Below are positions 1 through 8,747 of a stretch of 64,000 bases of DNA, one piece after another. Origin of the DNA: Xaviernesmea oryzae (lineage in GTDB: Bacteria; Pseudomonadota; Alphaproteobacteria; Rhizobiales; Rhizobiaceae); NCBI RefSeq assembly GCF_900109605.1, contig NZ_FOAM01000016.1, positions 1 to 64,000 on the forward strand, read 5' to 3'. The first letter of the stretch is position 1. Every line of letters starts with the position of its first letter. Below the pieces are notes generated by a model. It was given only the letters and a program-made list of their open reading frames with translations. It ran no database searches and was not told the DNA's origin. Both the position numbers and the translations under genes were made by a program.

Positions 1-1
1 T

Positions 2-319
2 CCGGACCTGCTGGCGATACCTGTCGGCAAGCCGAGACTGTTCCTCGCCGACAAAGGATATGACGGTGATTTCCTGCGCGAGGAACTCCTGATCCATGGG
101 ATCAGGCCAGTCATTCCGCCGAAGGCCAACCGGAAGAACCCGCCTGCCTGTGACTTCCGGGCATACAAGGATCGAAACCGCATTGAGCGGATGTTCAACC
201 GCCTCAAGCAGTTCCGTCGCGTTGCGACCCGATACGACAAGACCCGAAAATCCTTCTCAGCATTTCTCGCCCTGGCTGCCGCTAAGATATGGCTGCCATA
301 CTTTGTCAACAGGACCTAA
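2..319 (+). mobile_element. IS5-family transposase, C-terminal part (cut by window edge)
   Basis: An open frame runs in from the window edge to a TAA at 317-319 and has no start inside the window. The translation contains LFLADKGYDGDFLREEL, IPPKANRKNP and DRNRIERMFNRLKQFRR, the C-terminal DDE block of IS5-type (IS427-like) transposases. The E of the RNRIERMFNRLK motif is the expected last catalytic acid. About 105 residues are visible, so the N-terminal part lies outside. I could not fix the right-hand terminal inverted repeat or a target duplication between the stop and nhaA. It is unknown whether the element is intact. Confidence 0.85.
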
Positions 320-603
320 CCGTCTGGCAGCATATTCGGATAATGATCAGCGCGCGATTTCGCGACAAATTTTTTGTTGTGCACTCAGCATTTGCCGAAA
401 GAGTTTTCTTTGGATTGAGAGAACTATTTTGTGCTGGCTCTTCAAGGCATGGATGCTCACGTCGGTCATTAAACTCCCCACGCCATCAATCCGCACCGCA
501 TCGTCGCAGAAATCGGCGATCTGTCTGGAAAACCGCGTCCGATTCCCATAAATGGACAGTTGGCGTGTGCTGCGTGCGCTTCGGGCTTGCCCGAAATCGA
601 CGG

Positions 604-638
604 AGACTTTGATCAATCTCTCTTCGGGAGTCTGACCC
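604..638 (+). promoter_or_regulatory. Structured nhaA leader, possible cation riboswitch
   Basis: The last 60 nt before nhaA carry two hairpins. TTCGGG (580-585) pairs with CCCGAA (590-595) around a CTTG tetraloop. AGACT (604-608) pairs with AGTCT (629-633), and an alternative pairing CTC (618-620)/GAG (628-630) uses some of the same bases. The only Shine-Dalgarno-like sequence, GGGAG at 626-630, lies inside these competing pairings, 8 nt before the ATG. That geometry suits translational control. The nhaA-I RNA, a reported lithium-sensing riboswitch class, occupies this position in proteobacteria, but I could not match its consensus by eye. The stretch 320-600 otherwise shows no gene. Confidence 0.3.
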
Positions 639-1841
639 ATGTCTTCGATCCTCACCAAGGGGCGAATCCAATCCAGTTTGCGCCGGTTCCTCGATCATGA
701 GGCGGCAGGCGGGCTTGTGCTCATGGTCGTTGCCGCTCTGGCGCTGATCACCGCCAATTCGCCATTGGCGGGCGCTTATGCCGAGGCGCTGCATCTCGAG
801 ATCGGCCCGCTGAGCCTTCAGCATTGGATCAATGACGCGCTGATGGCTGTCTTCTTCCTGCTTGTGGGACTGGAGATCAAGCGTGAGATGCTGGACGGGC
901 AGCTATCGAGCTGGAGCCGACGGCTTTTGCCGGGGGCCGCCGCCGCCGGGGGAATGCTGGTGCCGGCGCTGTTCTATATCAGCCTGAATGGATCGAACCC
1001 TGCCGCGCTGAAGGGATGGGCGATCCCGACGGCGACCGACATCGCCTTCGCACTGGGCGTCATCTCGCTTCTCGGGCGCCGCGTGCCAGCCTCGCTGAAG
1101 ATCTTCCTCGCGGCGCTTGCCATCATTGATGACCTTGGCGCAGTGGTCATCATCGCGCTGTTTTACACCGCCCATCTGAACCTGTTGGCGCTTGGCGGCG
1201 CGGCGCTTGTTCTCATCGGGCTGTTCGCCCTCAATCGCTTGAAGGTAAAGGCGCTCTTGCCCTATCTGGCGCTCGGCCTCTTGCTCTGGATCCTGGTCTT
1301 TGCCTCCGGTATCCACGCCACGCTGGCTGGTGTCATGCTGGCGCTGACGATCCCCCTGAAAGTCACACCCGGCAAGCCGGAGGCAGACCACGCCCATTCA
1401 CCGCTTCACCGCCTGGAACATTGGCTGCACAAGCCCGTGGCCTTTTTGATCGTGCCGATCTTCGGCTTTGCCAATGCCGGCGTCTCCTTTGCGGGCGTCT
1501 CCGCCGCCCTTTTTTCGGAGCCCTTGACCATGGGTGTTGCGTCCGGCCTGCTGCTGGGCAAGCTGATCGGCGTGTCGGGCGTCGTCTTCCTTCTGGTGAA
1601 GCTCGGCCTGGCCGATCTTCCGGCGCAAGCAAGCTGGGGGCAGATGATCGGCACGGCGTTTTTGTGCGGCATCGGCTTCACCATGTCACTGTTCATCGGC
1701 CTGCTCGCTTTCGATGAGCCCGCCGTGCAGGATCATGTCAAGATCGGCATCCTGCTCGGCTCGCTGGCTGCCGGCCTGCTCGGGGCGCTTTGCCTGGCAC
1801 TCTCAGGCCGGCGCACACGAAGCGATGGCACGGCGCGGTGA
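639..1841 (+). CDS. nhaA: Na+/H+ antiporter NhaA
   Basis: The gene encodes a 400-residue inner-membrane antiporter that exports Na+ (or Li+) in exchange for protons. The family hallmark [17 protein letters not shown] contains the paired aspartates equivalent to D163/D164 of E. coli NhaA. Other matches are [18 protein letters not shown] and the C-terminal block [17 protein letters not shown]. Length fits the family (about 390). There are around 12 hydrophobic helices and a short charged C-terminus. The ATG follows GGGAG at 8 nt, but that site is held in a hairpin. The gene stands alone on the plus strand; its 3' neighbour is convergent. Confidence 0.95.
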   Translation: MSSILTKGRIQSSLRRFLDHEAAGGLVLMVVAALALITANSPLAGAYAEALHLEIGPLSLQHWINDALMAVFFLLVGLEIKREMLDGQLSSWSRRLLPGAAAAGGMLVPALFYISLNGSNPAALKGWAIPTATDIAFALGVISLLGRRVPASLKIFLAALAIIDDLGAVVIIALFYTAHLNLLALGGAALVLIGLFALNRLKVKALLPYLALGLLLWILVFASGIHATLAGVMLALTIPLKVTPGKPEADHAHSPLHRLEHWLHKPVAFLIVPIFGFANAGVSFAGVSAALFSEPLTMGVASGLLLGKLIGVSGVVFLLVKLGLADLPAQASWGQMIGTAFLCGIGFTMSLFIGLLAFDEPAVQDHVKIGILLGSLAAGLLGALCLALSGRRTRSDGTAR

Positions 1842-1858
1842 TCCCGGGGCGCAGCCGA

Positions 1859-2533
1859 TTAAAGCGGATAGTTCGAAAAGACAAGGCGTAGCCGCTTGTC
1901 ATCGGCAATGCTGACGGGCGTGATCAGCGTCTGCTGCAGAATCGCGGCATAGCACTGGTCGAAACCGAAGCCATTTTCCTTGCAGGGCGCGTGGCTCTGC
2001 CAGCGTTTGCGGATCAGGCTCTTCACCGCGACATTGTCCATGTTGAGCTCGGACACCGTCTGCACGCGGCCGAGTTCGATGCCGGCGGCCTGATAAGCGC
2101 GATAGGGCAGTTCGCTGCAGTAAATCGCATCGTTCTCGAAGGAGAAGAAGATGTCGTAAGGGCGACCATAAAGCCCGCCGGCCGAAGTCAGCACGGTCTC
2201 GACCTGCGCCGGGGTCAGGGCCGGATCACGGTAGATGGCGACGCGCTTGAAGAGACCGCGCGCGATCCAAGCATCCAGCGGCGTTTCCCGCACGCGACCG
2301 GCTGCTTCGATGACGACAAGCTGGCCAGCGCGATGCCGGATGATCCCCATATGGGTATAGGTGCTGGCCGTGGCCATCAGAATCGCGAGCGACTGGCTGC
2401 TCGTGGAGGTCTGGAAAATCAGATCGCCATCGTCTAGCGGCGGCAGATCCGGCTTGGCGTGCACGGCGATCCAGCCAAACACGAGCAGGACAGCCAGGCT
2501 GAGGCCAATGAACGCACGCTTCGTTTTCATCAT
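1859..2533 (-). CDS. YiiX/YebB-like NlpC/P60-superfamily cysteine hydrolase
   Basis: The 224-residue protein has an N-terminal signal or anchor (KRAFIGLSLAVLLVFGWIAVHA), so it acts in the envelope. The likely catalytic pair is Cys in IYCSELPYRAY and His in TYTHMGII, in the permuted order (His before Cys) of YiiX-type papain-fold hydrolases. Members are thought to be amidases or lipid-directed hydrolases; the substrate here is unknown. The first two residues are both Met, so the start could be one codon later. The stop lies 17 nt beyond the convergent nhaA stop. Confidence 0.75.
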   Translation of the reverse strand: MMKTKRAFIGLSLAVLLVFGWIAVHAKPDLPPLDDGDLIFQTSTSSQSLAILMATASTYTHMGIIRHRAGQLVVIEAAGRVRETPLDAWIARGLFKRVAIYRDPALTPAQVETVLTSAGGLYGRPYDIFFSFENDAIYCSELPYRAYQAAGIELGRVQTVSELNMDNVAVKSLIRKRWQSHAPCKENGFGFDQCYAAILQQTLITPVSIADDKRLRLVFSNYPL

Positions 2534-2878
2534 TCCTCACGAGAGCCCAAGCCGCAGTCCGGCGCCAGGCAGCGCGCGTCTTTTGCCAGCAGCGATTATA
2601 CAACGCAAGGTCGAATACGGTCTGACGGAAACACAATGAACATATCCCCTCGCCGCCTGTTTCGATGCTGGCGAAGCTATGGGGCCGCCACGTCCTCCAA
2701 AGCGCGGATCACAACCTCAAAACAGAAGCAAACGTCTGATTCGACTGGAATTTCCGTCTTTGACGTGTGATCTTTGAGAAGGCCGCGGAGAAGCGTCAAA
2801 TCTGCCATGGAGCTTTGGACCAAAATGTGAATCGGTCCGGTGCTTTAGGCACGCCCACGGCCCAATGAGGAGAATGCC
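2534..2878. other. Intergenic stretch without a recognisable gene
   Basis: This 345-bp region lies between the divergent YiiX-like gene and the DUF1349 gene and must hold both promoters. I see no tRNA, strong inverted repeat or EcfG-type promoter. An AGGAG Shine-Dalgarno sits at its right end for the DUF1349 gene. Short open frames here are not conserved-looking. Confidence 0.5.
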
Positions 2879-3454
2879 ATGTTCGACCAATGCCACTGGA
2901 TCAATGAGCCGCAGACATGGAGGGTCGAAGACGGCCGGCTGGATGTGACCACGGATGCGAACACCGATTTCTGGCGCGAGACTCATTATGGCTTCACGCG
3001 GGACAGCGGCCATGTCTTTGCCTATAGGCGCGAAGGCGGCTTTAGCGCGTCCTTGCGCATCCGTGCGCGGTATGAGGCGCTCTACGATCAGGCCGGCATG
3101 ATGGTGCGCATTGACGAGAAGACCTGGATCAAGGCGGGGATCGAGCTTTCCGACGGTATGGCCTGCCTCGGCAGCGTGTTGACGGCAGGACAATCTGACT
3201 GGGCCACGGGTCGGTATGCAGGTGACCCGGGCGATTTTTATCTGCGCATCACCGTCGACAAGGGCGTGCTGCGCCTCCAGGCCTCAGGCGATGGCCGGCA
3301 TTGGCCGCTGGTCCGTCTCTGCCCCTTTCCAGAGGCTGAGACCTATCTTGTGGGCCCAATGTGCTGCACGCCCGAGCGCGCGGGCCTGAGCGTCAGCTTC
3401 TCCGATTTCAAGGTCACGGATCCGCTCGGCAAGGATCTTCATGATCTGAGCTGA
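2879..3454 (+). CDS. DUF1349 domain protein (concanavalin-like fold)
   Basis: The 191-residue soluble protein has no signal peptide. It shows the DUF1349 pattern: a W-rich N-terminus (CHWINEPQTW), DFWRETHYGF, the central DQAGMMVRIDEKTWIKAGIE block, and a C-terminal strand YLVGPMCCTPERAGL. The fold resembles lectin or glucanase jelly rolls, and most members are uncharacterised; sugar binding is a guess. The ATG is preceded by AGGAG at a good distance. It is a single-gene unit with a convergent neighbour. Confidence 0.75.
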   Translation: MFDQCHWINEPQTWRVEDGRLDVTTDANTDFWRETHYGFTRDSGHVFAYRREGGFSASLRIRARYEALYDQAGMMVRIDEKTWIKAGIELSDGMACLGSVLTAGQSDWATGRYAGDPGDFYLRITVDKGVLRLQASGDGRHWPLVRLCPFPEAETYLVGPMCCTPERAGLSVSFSDFKVTDPLGKDLHDLS

Positions 3455-3482
3455 GACAAGATCGCCTCCCGCATCGGCCTTC

Positions 3483-3920
3483 TCAGCTCCGATAGGCGAC
3501 CAGCACAGCGCCGGCTGCGATCAGGGCCACGCCGAGCCAGTTGGGCCCGGAAAGCTTTTCGCCCAGGAACAAAACGCCGAAGACGGCGACAAGAACGACG
3601 CTGAGCTTATCGAGCGGCGCCACGCGCGCCGCCTCTCCCGCCTTCAAGGCGCGGAAATAGCAAAGCCAGGACGCGCCCGTCGCCAGGCCCGAAAGCACGA
3701 GAAAGAGAGTGCCTTGCCGGCTGAGGCTGCGCATTGCGCCCCATTGCCCTGAAATGGAGAGAATCAGGGCAAGCAGCGCGATGACGACAAGTGTGCGCAG
3801 GAAGGTGGCGACATCGGAGGGCATATCGCCAACCCCGATCTTGGCGAAGATCGCCGTCAAGGCGGCGAATATGGCCGACATCAGGGCCCAGGCCTGCCAT
3901 GGTTCCAGCATGCTCTTCAT
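3483..3920 (-). CDS. Small EamA-family (drug/metabolite transporter) membrane protein
   Basis: The 145-residue protein has five hydrophobic segments and carries one EamA repeat rather than the usual two. Typical blocks are WALMSAIFAALTAIFAKIGV at the N-terminus, LATGASWLCYFRALKAGEA, and LFLGEKLSGPNWLGVALIAAG at the end. Single-repeat members (COG2510 type) are assumed to act as dimers; the substrate is unknown. It starts 24 bp after the M19 dipeptidase stop on the same strand, so the two may be cotranscribed. Confidence 0.8.
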   Translation of the reverse strand: MKSMLEPWQAWALMSAIFAALTAIFAKIGVGDMPSDVATFLRTLVVIALLALILSISGQWGAMRSLSRQGTLFLVLSGLATGASWLCYFRALKAGEAARVAPLDKLSVVLVAVFGVLFLGEKLSGPNWLGVALIAAGAVLVAYRS

Positions 3921-3944
3921 CGCGGCGCCCTCCCGCCTGCTGGA

Positions 3945-5012
3945 TCAGGACTCGTGCCAAGCCTGACCCAGCACACGCAGCCAATTCTCCCGGCAGAGCT
4001 TGGCGAGCTCATCAGTGCTATAGCCGGCCTCGGCAAGCGCATGGACCAAGGCCTGGTTTCCGGCCGCATCGCCAATGGCGCTCGGAATGGTCGCGCCGTC
4101 GAAATCCGAGCCCAGGGCCACGCAGTCGATGCCCATGCGCTCGACCAGATAGTCGATATGGCGAACCATGTCGGCCAGCGGCGTGTCGGCATTTTCCTGC
4201 CCATCGGCGCGCAGCATCGTCGTGGCGTAGTTCAGCCCCACCAGCCCTTTGCCGGCGCGGATGGCATCCATCTGCCTGTCCGTCAAATTGCGGGCGACGG
4301 GGGTCAACGCATGGACATTGGAATGGCTGGCGATCAGCGGCTGGTTGCTGACCTTCTCTACGTCCCAGAAGCTTTGCTCCGTCATATGGGCCGTGTCGAT
4401 CAGGATGCCGAGCGCATTGCAGGCCTTGACCAGCCGAATGCCGGCTTCCGTCAGGCCGGGGCCCGTGTCCGGGCTCATGGGATAGGCGAAAGGCACGCCG
4501 TGGGCAAAGGCGTTGTGCCGGCTCCAGACGGGGCCGAGGCTGCGCAGCCCGGCGGCATAGAAGGTTTCGAGCGCGGCGAGATCCTCGTCGATCGCTTCGC
4601 AGCCTTCCATATGCAGCACGGCGGCGAAAACGCCATCCGCCATAGCGGCGCGAATCTCGCCGGTGGTGCGGCAGAGGCGCCAGATCCCGGCGCGGTGAAG
4701 CCTCAGCGCGATGGCCGCGAAGTCGAGCGCGATATCGAGCGAGGGTTGCCGCTCCAGGGGAGCAGCGAGCGGGGTCTGGTAATGGCCGTTCTCGTCGGGC
4801 TGGCGCAGGATCAGATCGCCGGAGGGGATATAGATGGCGCAGAGCCCGCCGGCCAGGCCGCCCGCTTTGGCGCGAGGCGCATCGATATGGCCATGCGCGG
4901 CCCCGTCGCGAAACTCGGCCAGCGGGTCCCCGCCTTTGCGCGCGAGAGCCCAGAGCCGCAAGAGCACGTCATTGTGCCCATCGAAGACCGCCTGCATGAG
5001 AATCCCTGCCAT
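3945..5012 (-). CDS. Membrane dipeptidase, peptidase family M19
   Basis: This is a zinc dipeptidase of the renal-dipeptidase type and likely hydrolyses dipeptides, possibly with D-residues. Metal-ligand motifs are visible: DGHNDVL near the N-terminus (HxD), HMEGCEAI (bridging Glu), SHSNVHAL (His) and ALGSDFDGA. Length 355 is typical. The frame opens at MAGILMQAVFDGHND. The second Met (position 4997) is preceded by CAGGGA at a better distance and may be the true start, giving 350 residues. There is no signal peptide, so a cytoplasmic location is likely. Confidence 0.9.
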   Translation of the reverse strand: MAGILMQAVFDGHNDVLLRLWALARKGGDPLAEFRDGAAHGHIDAPRAKAGGLAGGLCAIYIPSGDLILRQPDENGHYQTPLAAPLERQPSLDIALDFAAIALRLHRAGIWRLCRTTGEIRAAMADGVFAAVLHMEGCEAIDEDLAALETFYAAGLRSLGPVWSRHNAFAHGVPFAYPMSPDTGPGLTEAGIRLVKACNALGILIDTAHMTEQSFWDVEKVSNQPLIASHSNVHALTPVARNLTDRQMDAIRAGKGLVGLNYATTMLRADGQENADTPLADMVRHIDYLVERMGIDCVALGSDFDGATIPSAIGDAAGNQALVHALAEAGYSTDELAKLCRENWLRVLGQAWHES

Positions 5013-5232
5013 CCTGTCGTTTCAAAGCCGGGACACAGAGAGCGCCCGAAACCGGCGCGAGCCTAGACAAAGCATCCGGCAAAAACAATGCGCGGAAAAT
5101 CTCCTCCCGCATCAAGTGTATCTTGCCGAGGCATGGCGTCCAAATGGACAGTGCCTGTCAAACCCAGGGCTGTCCCCATCCGGCAAAATGTGCCAATGGA
5201 CGCAGGCGACGATGGGAGAAGCGAGGCGTGGC

Positions 5233-6507
5233 ATGATTCTCTTCCTGGGGCCGGAGCGGCTGGCCGCCAAGGCCCTGACGCTTTGCATGGTCTTGTCGCT
5301 TGCCGTCACCGCCGGCTGTGCCGGGCGGCCGCAAGGCGTGCTGATTCCCGAAGCCAGTGCGGCGACGGTGCGTTCCGTGGGCGCCTCGACGGTGGACATG
5401 CTGGTGGCGACAACGCGCGCGCCTTCCAAGCAGCCCGGCGTTCTCTTCAGCGGCGAGCGCGGCCAGGAGATGCGTGCAGCCGAAATCGTCGTGTCGATTC
5501 CGCCCGAGAAGAACCGCCAGGTCGGCCAGGTGCAATGGCCACGCAAGCTGCCGGCCAACCCCGCACGCGACTTCGCCACCGTATCAGTGACGCCGATGGA
5601 CGACACGGCCAAGGTTCGCGGCTGGATCCGCCGAACCGCGCCGCGCCAAAGGCGCATGCTGGTCTTCGTCCACGGCTTCAACAATCGGTATGAGGACGCA
5701 GTCTACCGCTTCGCCCAGATCGTCCATGATTCACGGGCCGACGTCGCGCCGGTGATCTTTACCTGGCCGTCGCGCGGCAGCATCTTCGATTATAATTACG
5801 ACAAGGACAGCACCAACTATTCCCGCGACGCGCTGGAAGAGCTGCTGACCACGGCCGCCAAGGACCCGGCAATTGCCGATATCACCGTCATGGCTCATTC
5901 CATGGGCTCTTGGCTGGTGGCCGAGGCCCTCCGGCAGATGGCCATCCGCAATGGCCGCGTGGCGCCGAAAATCACCAATGTCATTCTCGCCTCGCCCGAC
6001 ATCGATGTCGACGTGTTCAAGAAGCAGTGGGACGCCATGGGCCCACACAAGCCGAAATTCACGCTCTTCGTCTCGCGTGACGACCGGGCGCTCGCACTCT
6101 CGCGGCGCATTGCCGGCAATGTCGAGCGCTTAGGCCAGATCGATCCCTTGCAGGAGCCCTATCGCAGCGGGCTGGAGCAGGCGGGCATTACCGTGCTTGA
6201 TCTCACGGCGCTCAAGGGCGGGGATCCGCTCAACCATGGCAAATTCGCCGAGAGCCCCGAGGTGGTGAAGCTCCTCGGCAACCGCCTGATCGCCGGCCAG
6301 ACCATTACCGATTCCGAAGTCGGTATCGGCGAGCGCGTCGGCGCCGTGGCGCTCGGCACCGCCCAGACGGTAGGCAGCGCAGCCAGTGTCGCCGTTTCGA
6401 CGCCGATCCTGATCTTCGACCCCCGCACCCGCGCCAATTACGGCGAGCAGCTGGACCGGCTCAACCAGTCGCTCGGCAATACGGTGGGCGCGGCCACGCT
6501 GCAGTGA
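5233..6507 (+). CDS. DUF900-type alpha/beta hydrolase, probable lipoprotein
   Basis: The 424-residue protein is of the COG4782 (DUF900) type. A signal sequence ends at LAVTAGCAGR, where Cys could be lipidated. The hydrolase core has LVFVHGFNNRYEDAVYRFAQ (oxyanion region) and the nucleophile elbow VMAHSMGSWLV. The DPLNHGKFAESPEV segment may carry the catalytic His. The frame is open much further upstream, but the ATG at 5233 follows GGAGAAGCGAGG and starts the signal peptide, so I chose it. The substrate is unknown; a serine esterase or lipase is expected. Confidence 0.8.
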   Translation: MILFLGPERLAAKALTLCMVLSLAVTAGCAGRPQGVLIPEASAATVRSVGASTVDMLVATTRAPSKQPGVLFSGERGQEMRAAEIVVSIPPEKNRQVGQVQWPRKLPANPARDFATVSVTPMDDTAKVRGWIRRTAPRQRRMLVFVHGFNNRYEDAVYRFAQIVHDSRADVAPVIFTWPSRGSIFDYNYDKDSTNYSRDALEELLTTAAKDPAIADITVMAHSMGSWLVAEALRQMAIRNGRVAPKITNVILASPDIDVDVFKKQWDAMGPHKPKFTLFVSRDDRALALSRRIAGNVERLGQIDPLQEPYRSGLEQAGITVLDLTALKGGDPLNHGKFAESPEVVKLLGNRLIAGQTITDSEVGIGERVGAVALGTAQTVGSAASVAVSTPILIFDPRTRANYGEQLDRLNQSLGNTVGAATLQ

Positions 6508-6649
6508 CATGATGATCGGCGCAAGCGGGCGTTCGGGTGGCTGCGCAGCCTGCCGTCTTTTGCTGCCCTGTTGAAAACGTCAATTTTTAAGCTGCGTAGA
6601 TCGATGCGTCAGAGATCGGCTCCAAGACCGGCAGGTGGCCGGCATCGTC

Positions 6650-6991
6650 TTAATGGAAGGTCGATTTGGAAAAGAGGTTGAGGACCAGCACGCCGGAGAT
6701 GATCAGGCCGAGGCCAATCAGTGCGGGCGTATCCAGCGTCTGCTTGAAAACCAAAAGACCGACCAGCGAGACCAGCACGATGCCGAGCCCGCTCCAGATG
6801 GCATAGGCGATGCCGACGGGGATGGCCTTCAGCGTATAGGACAGGCAGAAGAAGGCGACGGCATAGCAGACGACCATCATGACCGTCGGCCAGAGCCGCG
6901 TGAAGTGCTGGGCTGCCTGCAGGGCCGATGTGCCAAGCACCTCGAAGATGATGGCGATGACGAGAATGGCGTAGAGGGTGAGCGGATTCAT
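6650..6991 (-). CDS. Small multidrug resistance (SMR) efflux protein
   Basis: The 113-residue protein has four transmembrane helices. The essential membrane glutamate is in IIFEVLGTSALQ (EmrE E14 equivalent), and the drug-binding face includes AYAIWSGLGIVLVS (Tyr and Trp positions). The Qac-type helix-3 sequence favours quaternary-cation export over the guanidinium exporters. I found no guanidine-riboswitch-like element in its leader. The start follows AGGAG at about 11 nt. It is divergent from the hemoglobin gene and convergent with the DUF900 gene. Confidence 0.88.
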   Translation of the reverse strand: MNPLTLYAILVIAIIFEVLGTSALQAAQHFTRLWPTVMMVVCYAVAFFCLSYTLKAIPVGIAYAIWSGLGIVLVSLVGLLVFKQTLDTPALIGLGLIISGVLVLNLFSKSTFH

Positions 6992-7169
6992 TGCGCGGCA
7001 GTCTCCTTTTTGCCAAGCCCGCCGGCATGTTCCAACTAGGACCCTGTGCGACGATACGCATCTTTTGCGGGCCCGGCGTTTGCTTTATGCCATGGCACAA
7101 CAATGGCCGGCGCCATGGCGGCGACGCAGGCTTGACCGCCAGCGGCAAGCGTCGAGGATGACAGTGACG

Positions 7170-7565
7170 ATGAGCAAGACGGCGCAGACCATTCCTCTTT
7201 ACGAAGCGATCGGCGGCGAGGACACGGTGAAGGCGCTGACCACGCGCTTCTACGTGCTGATGGACAGTCTGCCTGAGGCGGCACATTGCCGGGCGCTGCA
7301 TCCGCAAGATCTGACGACGAGCCGTGACAAGCTGACCGATTATCTGATGGGCTGGCTTGGCGGGCCGCCTGTCTATGTCGAGAAATACGGGCATCCCATG
7401 CTGCGCCGGCGGCATTTCGGCGCGGCGATCGATGCGCAGGCGCGCGATGAATGGCTGCTCTGCTTCACCCGCGCGCTGGACGAGACGGTGGACCACCCAC
7501 AGTTGCGCGCTATCATTCTGGAGCCGATCACGCGGCTGGCGCATCACATGCAGAACATGCCGTAG
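7170..7565 (+). CDS. Truncated hemoglobin, group II
   Basis: The 131-residue heme protein binds O2 or NO in the cytoplasm. Group II marks are YEAIGGEDTVKALTTRFYVLM at the N-terminus, then KLTDYLMGWLGGPPVYVEKYGHPMLRRRH (split here only for description), with the proximal His in GHPMLRRRHF, and the ending AHHMQNM. The frame is open from 6978, but family N-termini begin close to IPLYEAIGG. ATG 7170 has GAGGA 11 nt upstream; ATG 7158 is an alternative. Confidence 0.88.
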   Translation: MSKTAQTIPLYEAIGGEDTVKALTTRFYVLMDSLPEAAHCRALHPQDLTTSRDKLTDYLMGWLGGPPVYVEKYGHPMLRRRHFGAAIDAQARDEWLLCFTRALDETVDHPQLRAIILEPITRLAHHMQNMP

Positions 7566-7674
7566 CAAAAGCGCCCTTGCCCGTCGGTCGGACGCCCCAT
7601 GCCGTTGATCAGGCTGGCACACGGACCGATCGCGGGCATCCGCATGCACGGGCACATCATAAGGAACGCACAAC

Positions 7675-8046
7675 ATGGCCTTCGACAGCCGACGGAATGC
7701 TCTCTTCATCGCCGGCCTGATGGGGCTTGCCGGCGTGGCCAGCGCTGCCGGGGCTGCGCATGGCGCAGCAGAGGATGCGCGGTTGCTCTCCGCCGCATCC
7801 GCCCTCTGCCTGGCGCATGCACCGGCGCTTGTGGCCTTGGCCGCCGCATGGGATCGGCTGCGCACGGCTGCCCTTGCCGCACTGTTGATGGCGGTTGGCA
7901 CTGCGCTCTTTGCCGGGGACATGACCATGCGCCATATGGCGGGCCACGGGCTTTTTCCCATGGCGGCGCCCGCAGGCGGCTTTGCCATCATGGCCGGATG
8001 GCTGGCTGTATCGATCGGCGGGCTTCTGCCTTCGCCCAAGGCCTGA
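7675..8046 (+). CDS. DUF423 family membrane protein
   Basis: The 123-residue protein has four hydrophobic segments and the DUF423 (YgdD-like) order. It starts with NALFIAGLMGLAGVASAAGAA, where the small-residue motif is followed by HGA. A middle helix pair follows, and the C-terminus reads LFPMAAPAGGFAIMAGWLAV. Function is unknown for the family. The ATG follows AAGGA. The gene lies 109 bp after the hemoglobin gene on the same strand, so a shared transcript is possible. Confidence 0.82.
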   Translation: MAFDSRRNALFIAGLMGLAGVASAAGAAHGAAEDARLLSAASALCLAHAPALVALAAAWDRLRTAALAALLMAVGTALFAGDMTMRHMAGHGLFPMAAPAGGFAIMAGWLAVSIGGLLPSPKA

Positions 8047-8079
8047 ACGACCGGCACATGACAGGTGCCGGTCCAGCGC

Positions 8080-8502
8080 TCACCCGTTGGTGCGCGCCGG
8101 CGGCGTGGTCTTCAGATCTTCCAAGGCGCGCTGAAGGCTGGATTTGCTGCCGTTGCGCAGGGGCACGAAGGCGGTGCCGAACTTCTTGCAGCCCGTCTTC
8201 ACGCGCAGACATGCGTCATGGCTGATGCAGTCGATCGGGCAGAAGACACAATCGACCGAGGGAAGAACCCGATCGATCCGCGAGACCGCCTCGCGCAGGC
8301 CGCCATCATGATGCAGCAGTTCGGCGCCGAATTGGGCGGCGATTTCACGCAGATGCGCGACCTGACAATCCCGGCCGCCGACATAAAGAAAGCTGCGGCC
8401 TTCCAGCCCTTGCGCCGAAACGGTGTCGGCCGGGGCCGCGGTCTCGACCTTGTCAGGGACATCCTTGCGTTTGGTCTTCTTGCCCGAGCGCTTGTCGCCC
8501 AT
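8080..8502 (-). CDS. DUF2325 domain protein
   Basis: The 140-residue protein has a lysine-rich N-terminus (KRSGKKTKRKD) and a C-terminal DUF2325 domain. Typical blocks are YVGGRDCQVAHLREIA, HHDGG, FCPIDCISHDAC, and FVPLRNGSKSSLQRAL. Conserved cysteines in the FCPIDC-CK region suggest metal or thiol chemistry, but no function is established. It stands alone, convergent with the DUF423 gene. Confidence 0.85.
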   Translation of the reverse strand: MGDKRSGKKTKRKDVPDKVETAAPADTVSAQGLEGRSFLYVGGRDCQVAHLREIAAQFGAELLHHDGGLREAVSRIDRVLPSVDCVFCPIDCISHDACLRVKTGCKKFGTAFVPLRNGSKSSLQRALEDLKTTPPARTNG

Positions 8503-8747
8503 CTTGCCAGTCTCCGAATGGGTTCAAAAAGTCAGGTGAGAAACCTGAGATGGCCGTACGCTAGCGCAACTGTATGACGCCGGCAAGATAATATGAGTAA
8601 TTTTATCATCTTTAAGGCGCCAGTTGCCAAAGGCTGGGCGTTCCTCGAGCAGCCTGCGGGAAGAATGACTGGCACCGCGGTCCTTCGTGGCTCCACATGA
8701 ACCTTCCAGCTACCGACAAGCTGCCAGCGACCTAACCCCTGCTTTTC

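Noticed and set aside
347-658. 103-codon minus-strand frame across the nhaA leader
   Set aside because: It overlaps the nhaA start and its structured leader, has no ribosome site and resembles no family.
6992-7169. Possible guanidine riboswitch before the SMR gene
   Set aside because: I found no paired ACGG-type loops or other class marks, and the pump is Qac-like rather than Gdx-like.
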